Of a DNA stretch of 64,000 nucleotides, positions 36,606 to 53,823 are shown piece after piece. The stretch lies in assembly GCF_040833975.1 (NCBI RefSeq), contig NZ_CP162130.1, positions 372,001-436,000 on the forward strand, given 5' to 3'. The notes below the pieces were generated by a model. It worked only from the letters and a program-made list of their open reading frames with translations. It searched no databases and was not told the origin of the DNA. The translations under genes and the position numbers were made by a program. This DNA comes from Leptospira sp. WS92.C1 (GTDB lineage: Bacteria; Spirochaetota; Leptospiria; Leptospirales; Leptospiraceae). Positions within the stretch are counted from its first letter, which is position 1. Each line of letters opens with the position of its first letter.

Positions 36606-36759
36606 TCTTTGAGTATTCCGAACGGTTTCAGAAGATTTTACAATAGGAATCTAAAATCGGTCTTTTTTCCATAATTTATTTGAATTTATAAAAAGTATAA
36701 ACGATCGAAAACGGATCCGCCGTTGATTACGTGAATCCCTATGTCGATATAAAATTCTT

Positions 36760-37977
36760 TCAAGATTCCTTTTGAGGGATCAACTTTTCTCTCAGTTTTT
36801 GAAACGGATATTCCATTAAGATATAAAAAAAGATCGAAAGCAGAAAAACGGTGAAAAAACTTGCAATCACTCCTAAGTAGAGCTGAGAAAGAGTGATGTT
36901 CATCGGATCCTTGATCACTAAAGCGGCTCCTGATAAAGAGAACAATATATGCCATAAATACATTGTGTAGCTCAAGTGGGCGACCGGAGTGAATGTTTTC
37001 CAGCTTAAAAATTGAGTCCACATTCCCTTTACTTTGAGGATCGAAAGTAACACTAAAATTCCGTATGCTAAATTTAGAATGTTATATTTAAGAGTATAAG
37101 TAAACATCATACTGCTGTCTTTCGGCGTTTGCAACACCCAAAGAAGAGTCCCGAGCGTAAAAAACAGAATCGTATTATAGATCGTTTTGCTTTTCTCTAT
37201 CTTATCTATAAGATACTTACCATTATAATACAAATCCATTACAATGACACCCGCGATCAAAGAATCGAACCGGGTATGAAACGGACGATAGATTTCGGCC
37301 TCGAAGTCGCTCGGTTGTGGGGTAGTCGAAAAAATATACATTCTTAAAAAAGTAGGAACGAGGTATAAGCTCCAGAGCAATATTTGTCTTTGCGGATGAC
37401 TGCGTCTGAATAGGGCTAAACCGCAAAAGAGAGGAAATATGAGATAAAACTGTTCTTCTATGGAAAGAGACCAGGTATGAAAATTCAATCCTTGCCAGTA
37501 ATTTCCTAAAAATACGAAATCCGCCCAGGAATTTGCCATTTGGATTTTAATCACGGACATCGTTTGGAGCAAACCGGGATCGTTTGATTCTTTGATTCTG
37601 GATTCTATGATTAAAAAATTCGCCTTAGAAAGCAAAAGGCTGATGGTTATAAAAAAGTAATAAGCGGGAAAAATCCGAAACGTTCTCTTGAGATAAAAGC
37701 TTTTGTAATCGATTTTTTGATTTCGATTCCAATCTTCCCATAATCCTTTTGAAATTAAGAAACCGCTCAATACGAAGAACAGATCCACACCGGAAAAGAA
37801 ATTATCGAAGTAGACGAAGAGTAAACTCTGAAACGGATCTAAATCTTTGAACTTGCCTTGAAGGACATGAAAATAATGAAAGAGCATCACCATTAAAATT
37901 GCAATCGCTCTCAATCCGTTTAATGAGGCCTCTTCGTTCTGTTTTTTTAAGAAAATGCCGCCGAATATCTTTTTCAT
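36760..37977 (-). CDS. acyltransferase-3 family membrane protein (copy B)
   Basis: 405 residues with the same topology and motifs as copy A: NGLRAIAILMVMLFHYF, FFSGVDLFFVLSGFLI, FYLKRTFRIFPAYYF and LSIEEQFYLIFPL. It is diverged from copy A along its length and appears intact, so this pair is older than the 404-bp block. Predicted to acylate a surface sugar using a cytoplasmic acyl donor. It follows the broken signal peptidase copy. Confidence 0.88.
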   Translation of the reverse strand: MKKIFGGIFLKKQNEEASLNGLRAIAILMVMLFHYFHVLQGKFKDLDPFQSLLFVYFDNFFSGVDLFFVLSGFLISKGLWEDWNRNQKIDYKSFYLKRTFRIFPAYYFFITISLLLSKANFLIIESRIKESNDPGLLQTMSVIKIQMANSWADFVFLGNYWQGLNFHTWSLSIEEQFYLIFPLFCGLALFRRSHPQRQILLWSLYLVPTFLRMYIFSTTPQPSDFEAEIYRPFHTRFDSLIAGVIVMDLYYNGKYLIDKIEKSKTIYNTILFFTLGTLLWVLQTPKDSSMMFTYTLKYNILNLAYGILVLLSILKVKGMWTQFLSWKTFTPVAHLSYTMYLWHILFSLSGAALVIKDPMNITLSQLYLGVIASFFTVFLLSIFFYILMEYPFQKLREKLIPQKES

Positions 37978-38075
37978 GGATCGTACCTTTACTTTGATTC
38001 ACTGAATTGAAATCCCGTTCCAGACTTTAAAAAGAATGGAATGAATTTAGAATTTTGTTAAGAGATTTTACCGGT

Positions 38076-38752
38076 TTAGTTTTTATAAATCCCGTAAATG
38101 ATCTCAATGTTGCCGATCGCTTTCTTATCCTTGACCTCGATCGATTGAAATTTCGAGATCTCGGAAGGATCGAATTGGTTCAAATAAAAAACCATTCCAT
38201 CCTTTGTTTTTTCGTCATATTTGAGATTCTTCATTCCATCTGTGTATTCTTTCGCATAAGCGAAGTATTCGAAAGGGACTGACTTTTGATTTTTAGTAAG
38301 AGAATATTTTTTTAGGAGATCGTTCAATTCGCCGACGTTCACGGCTTGGTAAACCCTTCCTTGAAAGTATAAACCTTCGCTCGCCATTCCTCCGAGGGGT
38401 CCGTCGTTGATTAAAATTCGATCGTTTTCAAAGCGGAAATAATCGCCCGGAAGTCCGACTACTCTTTTTAAGCTCAGTTCTTCTTCTACGCCGTCTAAAA
38501 CTAAAACGTCAAATCGACTTACCCTTCCTTCCAAAAAAGAAACTTCCCACTTACCGATTCGAGCAGGGAATCCCCATTTTGTCACCAAGATCAGGTCTCC
38601 TTCCTTATAAGAAGGGAACATGGAATAACCGGAAATGAAGTAATTTGGAAAAGAAAAATTCGCATCAAAAGAATCGTAAATAAGGAAAGAAAAATTGGAA
38701 AAACTTTGAGGATCGTTTGCCGGATCTTACTTTTTTTTTCCGAATTTTTCAT
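38076..38752 (-). pseudogene. frameshifted signal peptidase I fragment fused to a foreign C-terminus
   Basis: The 5' end matches lepB from its start codon (38752 corresponds to 36068). A one-base deletion near 38642 (GTAATTT versus GTAAATTT on the plus strand) breaks the frame inside the membrane helix. Downstream, the frame resumes through the Ser/Lys region (SMFPSY, LSLKRVVGLPGD), then after INDGPL switches to about 105 residues unrelated to signal peptidase (ASEGLYFQGRVYQAV...IYGIYKN). The GDNR box is lost, so no peptidase activity is expected. An open frame of 181 codons (38076-38621) could still be translated. The foreign tail resembles the end of the neighbouring glycosyltransferase family. 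Confidence 0.75.
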
Positions 38753-38803
38753 AACAGACTGGAACAGAATTCAAAAAAATCCGTATAAGGAAAAGAACAA
38801 AAA
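38401..38803. repeat. 403-bp duplicated block, copy 2
   Basis: Partner of 35716-36119. The block starts exactly where the signal-peptidase reading turns into the foreign tail (38401), so this edge is a recombination junction. Confidence 0.9.
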
Positions 38804-38924
38804 GAAAAAAATTGGATTGATTGAGGGCATTGTGTTTCGAGTTCTCAAAAAAAAAGGATGATATATCTATACAGATTGATTTGTAGATTTATCTTTCGAG
38901 CCGACAGATACTCGGAACGATGAT

Positions 38925-40478
38925 TTATTTGTTTTTGAAAACCGGGACTATCTCTGTCAGTGAGAGAAGTCCGGTCTTCGTATTTCGGATTTCTCGGATA
39001 AAATTTCGTTTTTCGATATGTTTTTTTGCATAGTCGGAAAGCGATCTATCAAACATATCTTCAATCAAAACGATCGTTCGTTTTTCATCCTTGTCGAGGA
39101 TTTGACTCAATACTTCTTTGTTTGGTATGAGTAAGATGGTTTGCGAAATATAGCGAAGTCCGAACGTATTTGCGATATTGTTTTTTTGAGTAATGAATAT
39201 TTTGGAACTATCCCATGGAATCTCGGATTGAATCTGCGCCAATTGAACGGATATCTTCCGCATCGTTTTTATGACTTTCTGACTTACATTCAAAGAATAT
39301 AAAATACCAATCACAGCTCCTGCAAAAACGAGATTTTGATAGAGTTTTTTTTCTATCTTTACTGGGTGGAGTTCCATCAAAAGGATCAACGGGATAAAAA
39401 CGCTGCAAGTAAAATATCGGGAGCCCCAATCAATATTAGAATCGTTTGGTGTCAGGATGCAAACAAACAAAAGATTGATACCGAACGTGACGATCCAAAT
39501 CTTCGAATTTTCCTTTAACTGAGACCACTTAAGGACACAAAAGAAGAGAATCAATAAATACCAGGGTGAATAACCGAAAAACCCCATTCGTCCATTGCCA
39601 CCGATCAGCAAACCTTTGGTGCTGATGATTTTCGTGGACGGATCGAAATTTAAAATAGATTGATTGGATACGATTCTTGGTCCGAGTAAAGAGTCATACA
39701 TTATAAAATTATAAAATATAAAAGCTCCAAATAGGATTAAAAATCCGATCGCAAAAAAGGACAATGTGGAAAGTTCCTGAAAATCCGTTTTTCCGGTTCG
39801 GATCGTCCTGATTGCAATTGCAGTCAATAGGAAAGAAATTGCTAAGATCAAGATTTCTGGCCGATACCAACACCCCGCTCCTAAAAGAACTCCCGCCAAA
39901 ATGTCTCGACCTTGATTTCCAGAGGAAAATAAAGATTCCTTTTTTGATAATAGAAAAACGCTTCCAAGAACAAAGACGGCCGCGATCGCGACGTCCGAAA
40001 ACGAAATGAAATGATGGAATAAGGGGGTTCCAATTACTGCAACGATCGAGACCGAATATCGTTTCGTGATCTTATACAACAGAATCGTATAAAAACAGAA
40101 GAGAAGGGCGGAAAGATATAAAATCAATTCCGGATGATCCAATCGAATAAACGGTGCAATTGCTACCGTATTTGCAAATGGAAAAGGGGCGATCCTCTCT
40201 CCTTTGGAAGACGGTATGGTCCGAACAAGAAAAAAATTGAAATCGGGATCGATTTGTTTTCCTAGGTAATGAACTTCCTGAGACTGAAGATCCGATTGGA
40301 CCCAACCTTTTGCCTGAAGAACTTTTACGAGGCTATCCGATGCAAAGGCGGATTCCGGAATGATATAATAAGTGCCCGCAAGCGTAACGATTATGAATAA
40401 GACGATAATTAGAAATTGACTTTGAAGCGACTTGGATAATGATTTTCCTCGAAACGTGTTTTTTGTTTGCTTCATCAT
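38925..40478 (-). CDS. multi-pass membrane glycosyltransferase-like protein (LA_3751/LA_3752-type)
   Basis: 517 residues with about eleven membrane helices, a large extracytoplasmic loop after the first helix (~40-110, ending GERIAPFPFANTVAIAPF), and a soluble C-terminal ~110 residues. The topology and the GSRYF motif after a membrane segment are like GT-C glycosyltransferases. It resembles a Leptospira family annotated as putative glycosyltransferase (from memory, not searched). It is the only intact family member here: at least three broken relatives lie within 5 kb. Likely transfers a lipid-linked sugar at the membrane. Confidence 0.68.
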   Translation of the reverse strand: MMKQTKNTFRGKSLSKSLQSQFLIIVLFIIVTLAGTYYIIPESAFASDSLVKVLQAKGWVQSDLQSQEVHYLGKQIDPDFNFFLVRTIPSSKGERIAPFPFANTVAIAPFIRLDHPELILYLSALLFCFYTILLYKITKRYSVSIVAVIGTPLFHHFISFSDVAIAAVFVLGSVFLLSKKESLFSSGNQGRDILAGVLLGAGCWYRPEILILAISFLLTAIAIRTIRTGKTDFQELSTLSFFAIGFLILFGAFIFYNFIMYDSLLGPRIVSNQSILNFDPSTKIISTKGLLIGGNGRMGFFGYSPWYLLILFFCVLKWSQLKENSKIWIVTFGINLLFVCILTPNDSNIDWGSRYFTCSVFIPLILLMELHPVKIEKKLYQNLVFAGAVIGILYSLNVSQKVIKTMRKISVQLAQIQSEIPWDSSKIFITQKNNIANTFGLRYISQTILLIPNKEVLSQILDKDEKRTIVLIEDMFDRSLSDYAKKHIEKRNFIREIRNTKTGLLSLTEIVPVFKNK

Positions 40479-40493
40479 CTTGTTTTGTCTATT

Positions 40494-41041
40494 CTACTTT
40501 GTTGCTAATCTTTCTGTTCGATTTAAGGTTTTGTGATCTTTATAAGTCGTGTCGCCGTCGTGCCCCTTTGTAAATCGCAGGCTCAGACGTTTTTGCAAAC
40601 CATAATTCAATTTTTTAATGAATGTATTTTTTGAATCCAAAGATAGGATAGGTATTTTGTCTTTCAGTTTTTCAGATTCGATTTTGTTCATCTCAAAGAG
40701 AATCAAAAGAGGAATGAGATATCTTCCGGATATCGTAATTCGTCAGATTTGAAGGCGTTTTGTATGAACGAAGGTCTGCATCGCTTTTATAGTAAAGTCC
40801 GCTATTAAGCCAAAATTGAAGAAACGGAATCATTATAATTAGAAAACAAATCGTCCATTGTTCTTTAGCATGAATATAGATTGTTTTTAAAATTTGAGTC
40901 GATACGGTTTTGTTAAATTGTATAAGGCTTAGATCGCCGACTTTCTTCATCAAAATTGAATACGAAGTCAAATTGGGACCATGCCATTTTTTTTGGATAA
41001 GAAAAAATGTTCGGGCAAAAAAAGTGTCGTTTATTTGTTTT
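40494..41041 (-). pseudogene. C-terminal half of a glycosyltransferase paralog, frameshifted
   Basis: Two overlapping frames join into one family-like sequence. TPSNLTNYD (upper frame) continues as ISGRYLIPLLILFEMN (lower frame, open to 40494), matching TPNDSNIDWGSRYF...IPLILLMEL of the intact gene. The frame change is near 40730-40745. The N-terminal half is missing: beyond 41041 lies the tail of another remnant. Confidence 0.65.
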
Positions 41042-41888
41042 TTAGAGATTTGTGTCGGTTTCGTTTTTATAAATTCCGTAAATAATTTCGATATTACCAT
41101 CTTTTTTTTACGATTCAAATGGCTTTGATTTTGGAAATTTCGGAGGAATTGAACTGGTTTAGGTAATTCATCATTCCCTCTTTTGTTTTTTGATCATACA
41201 TAAGATTTTTCTCGGTATATTCTTTTCATAAGCGAAGTAAGGAGAATGTTTCGTAAGTCCCAATATAAACCGATAAAAGTCAAAGATCCCAACTGAAACC
41301 AATAACTCAAGGAAATCAGGATCGTGCCGATGAGCGCTTGTAAAATGGAATGATTTTCTTTGGATCTCTGATAAAAAATCATACCCGTTACGAACAAAAA
41401 GAGACCGACTCCCACATCCATAAAAAGATATCCGTTGATTACAATCGGAGATAGAATGGAAAAAAGAAAAATCTGCCAAGATGGTATTTGAAATTCTTTT
41501 CCGAAGAAATATAAACAGGTTCCGATCAAAAACGCGGATAAAAGATAAATCGCGTAAGCTTTTTCGAAAGGAATTAAAAACGCATAAAGCAAAGCTAAGG
41601 AGATAGGAAACGCGATGATTTTATGGTTGTTTACTATGGACATCTTTAAGAGGCTAAAGTCGAGTCGGGAATCAAACTCAAATCCCGGATAAAATACGTC
41701 CAGAGAACTAAAACCACTTAAGTATTTGGACTTGCCCAAGATGAATTTTTCGTAGTGATCCGCTGAGAGAAGATATTTCGGAGGAATCATTTTAAGTAGA
41801 TAAAATAGGAAAAGAAAAAAGCGGTGAAACTAGCGCCGTAGTTGGTTTTGAAAATCGAGGAAAGAATATTTTTCAGTTTCGATGTCAT
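41042..41888 (-). pseudogene. glycosyltransferase paralog with internal deletion and frameshifts
   Basis: It begins at ATG 41888 (MTSKLKNILSSIF...). The frame shifts near 41790-41815 into the stretch MIPPKYLLSADHYEKFILGK..., which aligns with the first loop and helices of the intact gene. Around 41235 it jumps to a decayed tail (YFAYEKNIPRK, YLNQFNSSEISKI, GNIEIIYGIYKN) that is the same tail found on the signal-peptidase chimera. That pairing supports the tail being the C-terminal part of this glycosyltransferase family. Confidence 0.68.
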
Positions 41889-42167
41889 CGATTTTTTACT
41901 GAATCCAAAATATAAAAATTTAGAACGGACATTCCCTTTATTTTGTTTTTTGAAAGCAAAATAGAGATGAAAAAACTTGTAAGTTCGACGTTCTTTCGTG
42001 TCGGAGTCAGCCTATCGAGTCCGATTCCGAGGTCAATCCGCTTTCACGTAAGCGAAACGATGTTTTGACGCGCGTTTCTTCCAGCGATAAACCACTTTTA
42101 GATTCAGAATTCTAAAAGGACAATTTTTTCATTGATCCCTTCTTCAAAATATGCAAAGCTTGAAGTT

Positions 42168-42749
42168 ATGCAGCAGGAAACCCCATCCGATCGAAATTTA
42201 GTAGGTCAATTTCTTTCTCAATCTCCCGTAAAAACTTTAATCGATCGTTACCGAAGCGAAAAGGGAAAGATCCGAAAGTTTATGGAAAAGTTACCTCTCT
42301 ATTCAAGCGGTCTTCGAGGAATCGAATTTCAAAATACAGATTCTCTTTTGAGAAAAGAATTGGCTTCTCAGATTTCTCTTCTCAAAGAACCTCTTCGCAG
42401 ATTGGAAGAGATGTTTATATCCGCTCGAAAAATGGAACTGATCGGTAGCAGTGAAATTGCGGTGGTTTTGATCGACAAACTGACTCAAGCGATCCAGTCT
42501 GCCGGTTACGGACTGAACGGATTGGGAAGCGGACTCAAAGGAACTTCCGAAGAATTGGAAAAACTCGCTGAATTCGATTTTTCCCTTTTTAGAGAAGTGG
42601 AAGCGATTGAATCAAAAGTGAAGTCTCTTAAGGTGACTGCCGATTCCACGACGGAAGAAGTCAGAGCCTTAGTCAGTGAAATTCGTTCCGCTTTAGATGG
42701 ACTGGAAAATGCGTTTCGCTCCAGAAAGGAATTGTTTACGAAACTCTAA
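42168..42749 (+). CDS. hypothetical helical protein
   Basis: 193 residues from the ATG at 42168. A TTG at 42132 with AAGGA upstream would add 12 residues. Almost entirely alpha-helical with heptads (LLRKELASQISLLKEPLRRLEEMF, REVEAIESKVKSLKV, ALVSEIRSALDGLENAF). No signal peptide or membrane segment. It precedes the SPFH protein gene by about 90 bp on the same strand and may be its partner. The stretch 41889-42131 before it shows no gene. Confidence 0.65.
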   Translation: MQQETPSDRNLVGQFLSQSPVKTLIDRYRSEKGKIRKFMEKLPLYSSGLRGIEFQNTDSLLRKELASQISLLKEPLRRLEEMFISARKMELIGSSEIAVVLIDKLTQAIQSAGYGLNGLGSGLKGTSEELEKLAEFDFSLFREVEAIESKVKSLKVTADSTTEEVRALVSEIRSALDGLENAFRSRKELFTKL

Positions 42750-42841
42750 GATTTTTGAAAAGGTCATACTGAAAAGATGGTGTTTTAAAAGAAACGCGTC
42801 GATAACCGAAAGCAATCGAAATTAAATTTAAGGAATGAATC

Positions 42842-43834
42842 ATGGCATTGATTGATGTAATCAAATACGAAGGACTACCCGGTGAAATCGTTTGGAAATT
42901 TCCGAGAAATGATATCAGCCATTTCGGTCAGCTTGTTGTAAACGAAAGTCAGGAAGCTGTTTTTTTTAAGGAAGGAAAGGCTTTGGACACGTTCGGTCCG
43001 GGAACTCATACTCTAAAAACCGGAAACATTCCTATTTTGGAAAAACTCGTCAATTTGCCGTTCGGCGGACAAACTCCGTTTACCGCGGAAATTGTATATG
43101 TAAACAAATCCATCATCAATATGACTTGGGGAACGCCCACACCGATTCAGATCGAAGATCCGAAGTATCATATTACTCTCGGATTAAGAGCATTCGGAAA
43201 CTATAATATAAAAGTAATCGATTCCAAATCCTTTGTAAACACAGTGGTAGGAACTCAACAACGATTCAATCATGACGGAGTGGATCGACTTCTCAAGCCG
43301 ATGATCGTAACACGATTGAGCGATTTTATTTCCGAGGTCGTTTTAAAAAACGGAGTCCCGATCACTCAAATTTCGCAACACTTGGAAGAAACTTCCGCAG
43401 CAGGAAAAACAAAAACCCAACCCGATTTTCAGAAATACGGTCTTGAGATCGTAGACTTTTTTATCCAATCGATCAACTTTGATCAGAACGATCCGAATTT
43501 TCAAAAGATTCAGAAAGTTCTCACCGACAAGTTCGAAATCGAAACGATGGGAAATATGTATCAGCAGAAAAGAATGCTGGATATCGGAGAAGCGGCCGCA
43601 AAAAACGAAGGCGGATCCGCAGGTGAAGGGATGAGTGCGGGAATGGGACTTGGAATGGGGATGAACATGGCCAACATGATGGGGAATATGATGGGACAAA
43701 ATCAGCCCGGAACAAAACCCGCAGGCGAAGACGCAGCGAGTCGAATTGCAAAACTCAAATCTCTTCTCGACGGCGGACTGATCACTCAAGAAGAATTTGA
43801 TACCAAAAAAAAGGACATTTTGAATTCTATCTAA
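42842..43834 (+). CDS. SPFH-domain protein with C-terminal SHOCT motif
   Basis: 330 residues. Residues ~1-245 follow the SPFH/band-7-like 'virion core' family (WKFPRNDISHFGQLVVNESQEAVFFKEGKALDTFGPGTHTL in parts). A Gly/Met-rich linker (~255-295) comes next, and the last ~30 residues, RIAKLKSLLDGGLITQEEFD, are a SHOCT oligomerisation motif. Such proteins form large cytoplasmic or membrane-attached assemblies, some linked to stress. AAGGAATG lies before the ATG. The thrC start follows 3 bp after the stop. Confidence 0.83.
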   Translation: MALIDVIKYEGLPGEIVWKFPRNDISHFGQLVVNESQEAVFFKEGKALDTFGPGTHTLKTGNIPILEKLVNLPFGGQTPFTAEIVYVNKSIINMTWGTPTPIQIEDPKYHITLGLRAFGNYNIKVIDSKSFVNTVVGTQQRFNHDGVDRLLKPMIVTRLSDFISEVVLKNGVPITQISQHLEETSAAGKTKTQPDFQKYGLEIVDFFIQSINFDQNDPNFQKIQKVLTDKFEIETMGNMYQQKRMLDIGEAAAKNEGGSAGEGMSAGMGLGMGMNMANMMGNMMGQNQPGTKPAGEDAASRIAKLKSLLDGGLITQEEFDTKKKDILNSI

Positions 43835-43837
43835 AAT

Positions 43838-45181
43838 ATGGTCCCCACTCTTACCCGATACAAAGCAGAATTTGAATGTATTAACGACTCTTGCAAAACT
43901 CGATACGATTTAAACGAGATCGTCTACGAGTGCAAAAAATGCGGGAGTCTGCTTCAAGTCTCTCACGATCTGGATGCGTTGGGAACGTTGTCGGGAAAAG
44001 AATGGAAACATCTTTTTGATTCCCGATTTCGGTCCGTCAAGTTTCCGAATTCCTCCGGAATTTGGAATAAAAGAGAATGGGTTTTACCTCACGTCGAAGA
44101 TCAGAATATCGTGACTTCCGGGGAAGGTCTTTCCCATTTGTTTGTATCCGATCGTCTGACCGCGGATCTGGGACTTGGGAGCTTTTATGTAAAGCAGTGT
44201 GGGATCTCACACACTGGATCTTTTAAAGACTTGGGGATGACGGTTTTGTTGTCTCAAGTAAAACAAATGATTTCTTCCGGGGTTCCGATTCAGGCCGTAG
44301 CCTGCGCGAGCTCCGGGGATACTTCCGCGGCTCTTGCTTCGTATGCTGCTAAGGCCGGAATTCCAGCGATCATATTCTTACCTGCGGGAAAGGTTTCTCA
44401 AGCACAGCTCATTCAACCAGTATCCAACGGAGCCAAGGTGATCGCTTTGGACACGGACTTTGACGGATGTATGGAAATCGTAAAAGAGGTCACTCGGGAG
44501 GCGGGGATCTATCTCGCAAACTCGATGAATTCCTTGCGTATCGAAGGTCAGAAAACGATTTCTGTAGAAATCACGCAGCAGTTGGAATGGAAGGTGCCGG
44601 ACTGGATCGTGATTCCCGGAGGAAATCTGGGAAATGTGTCCGCGCTGGGAGCGGGTTTTGAAATGATGTTGTCCTTAGGGCTCATCGATAGACTTCCGAG
44701 AATCGTTTTGGCTCAGGCCGAACATGCAAACCCGTTGTATCTTTCGTATTTAAAGAATTTTGAAAGTTTCGAGCCGATTGCCGCAAAAACGACTTTGGCT
44801 TCCGCGATTCAGATCGGAAATCCCGTATCCATCCAAAAGGCGATCAAAACCTTAAAGCAATTTGACGGTGTCGTGGAACAAGCGAGCGAAGCCGAATTGG
44901 CTGACGCGGCATCCAAAGCGGATTTATACGGTCTTTACAACGATCCTCATACGGGGGTTGCGCTTGCTGCGCTCGGTAAACTTTTGAAAAAAGGAACCAT
45001 TGCCAAAGGAGAGAATGTCGTCGTAATTTCGACGGCACACGGTCTCAAATTCACCGAATTCAAACTGAAGTTTCATGCAGGAGAGATTTCTGGAACGGAT
45101 TCAAAAATCGTAAATGCGATTCATCGAGTGGAGCCGAAATCGGGAAAAGTGATCGATTTGATCCGAAATTTGTTACGATGA
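43838..45181 (+). CDS. thrC: threonine synthase
   Basis: 447 residues. An N-terminal zinc-ribbon-like cap with C14, C19, C32 and C35 is typical of one threonine synthase type. The PLP lysine is K130 in SHTGSFKDLGMT. ACASSGDTSAALASYAAKAGIPAIIFLPAG and IVIPGGNLGNVSALGAGFEM are phosphate and cofactor contacts. It converts O-phosphohomoserine to threonine in the cytoplasm. It is adjacent to the SPFH gene without functional logic, perhaps only co-transcribed. Confidence 0.92.
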   Translation: MVPTLTRYKAEFECINDSCKTRYDLNEIVYECKKCGSLLQVSHDLDALGTLSGKEWKHLFDSRFRSVKFPNSSGIWNKREWVLPHVEDQNIVTSGEGLSHLFVSDRLTADLGLGSFYVKQCGISHTGSFKDLGMTVLLSQVKQMISSGVPIQAVACASSGDTSAALASYAAKAGIPAIIFLPAGKVSQAQLIQPVSNGAKVIALDTDFDGCMEIVKEVTREAGIYLANSMNSLRIEGQKTISVEITQQLEWKVPDWIVIPGGNLGNVSALGAGFEMMLSLGLIDRLPRIVLAQAEHANPLYLSYLKNFESFEPIAAKTTLASAIQIGNPVSIQKAIKTLKQFDGVVEQASEAELADAASKADLYGLYNDPHTGVALAALGKLLKKGTIAKGENVVVISTAHGLKFTEFKLKFHAGEISGTDSKIVNAIHRVEPKSGKVIDLIRNLLR

Positions 45182-45285
45182 AATAGATTTTTTTCAAGAA
45201 GATTCTTCTTATTTTTCTTATACTTTTTTCCCTGAGATTTTTTTTTTCGTCGAAACTAGGAAGTTTTTCGTCATATCTCTAATTC

Positions 45286-46017
<732 letters not shown>

Positions 46018-46023
46018 GGATGA

Positions 46024-47094
<1,071 letters not shown>

Positions 47095-47164
47095 TAACTG
47101 TCATCCCCGCGAGTACCAAATGACCCGTAAGGGAGTGTGGTGCTCTGGGATTGGGTTTTCGCAA

Positions 47165-47186
47165 TCGATAGGAGTTCCTACAAATC
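47165..47186. repeat. dispersed Leptospira palindrome
   Basis: TCGATAGGAGTTCCTACAAA region: core AGGAGTTCCTACA, inverted relative to the next copy. It lies between convergent genes. Confidence 0.6.
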
Positions 47187-47239
47187 GAAGGGAATCGGAT
47201 TTCTTATCAAGTCGATCGAAGTTTGCTGTATGATTCTAA

Positions 47240-47262
47240 AATGTAGGAACTCCTGCAAAATT
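47240..47262. repeat. dispersed Leptospira palindrome
   Basis: ATGTAGGAACTCCTGCAAAA core, one mismatch in the arms. This second copy in the 243-bp gap before the leuS stop faces the first. I see nothing else in the gap. Confidence 0.6.
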
Positions 47263-47338
47263 CCTGAATTTTCGATCGGATTTTGATTTGTCCCAAAGAA
47301 CTTTGTGACTGGCTTCGAAAAAGAAGTTGGATGGAGGG

Positions 47339-49930
<2,592 letters not shown>

Positions 49931-49939
49931 TTGGATCCT

Positions 49940-50408
<469 letters not shown>

Positions 50409-51145
50409 TTGCTACAGGTAAAAAATCTTAATAAGTCTTATTCTGTTTCAGGAAAGAGGCTTGATGTGTTAAAAGATATCTCTTTTCAGATTCAAGAAGG
50501 AGAATTTATAGCAATTATCGGTCCATCCGGCTCCGGTAAGTCTACATTGCTTGCTATTTCAGCGGGTTTGGATCGTCCGGATGAAGGAGAAGTTTTTTTA
50601 GACGGAATTCCGCTTTTAGAAAAAAACGAAGACGATCTTGCAAAGTTGAGAGGAGAAAAAATAGGCTTTATATTTCAGAATTTTCAGCTCATCAAATCGC
50701 TCAATGCATTGGAGAATGTCTCATTACCCTTAGTGTTGAATTCGAATTGGAACGCCGCTCAAATCAGAGATCAGGCTTTGAATTGGTTGGAAAAAGTTTC
50801 GATGAAGGAGAGGGCTTCTAACTTTCCGGGACAACTTTCTGGCGGAGAAGAACAAAGAATTGCGATTGCAAGATCTTTTATTCACAATCCTAAGATTCTT
50901 TTTGCAGACGAACCGACCGCAAATTTGGACAAGAAAAATGGAACGATGGTCATGAATCTTCTCGCTGAGTTGAATCAAAAAACTTCATCGACTTTGATCG
51001 TAGTCACTCATGATCATTCTGTTGCGGAACTCGCGGATCGTGTATTAGAAATGAGTGATGGTCGAATCGTTAGAGAAATTCAAGGCAAAAAGAAACAAAA
51101 AAAGAAAGTTTTGTCGGCGAAGAAAAAGGTTTTAAAGAAAAAAAG

Positions 51146-51149
<4 letters not shown>
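50409..51149 (+). CDS. ABC transporter ATP-binding protein (YbbA/LolD type)
   Basis: 246 residues starting at TTG 50409 behind AAGGAG. Walker A GPSGSGKST, Q-loop FQNFQLIKSLNALENV, signature LSGGEEQRIAIAR, Walker B ILFADEPTANLD and the H-loop VVTHD are all present. The lysine-rich tail (~225-246) is unusual. Its 3' end overlaps the permease start by 4 bp (ATGA). Pairs of this kind act on lipoproteins, lipids or cell-envelope peptides. Confidence 0.92.
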
Positions 51150-53683
<2,534 letters not shown>

Positions 53684-53823
53684 TTGATTTTGAACGCATT
53701 GAAAATGATCTATAAATACGGTCTTGGCAGAAGTGATCTTGTTTTTTCGGGATAAAATTTTCTGATTCTTTGATTTTTTTGAAAATTTTGTTTCTTTGAA
53801 AGATTTGAAGAACCGTTTTCGGT

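Noticed and set aside
40494..40706. 70-codon open frame as an independent small gene
   Set aside because: Its reading continues a frameshifted glycosyltransferase remnant. It starts at TTG with no ribosome site.
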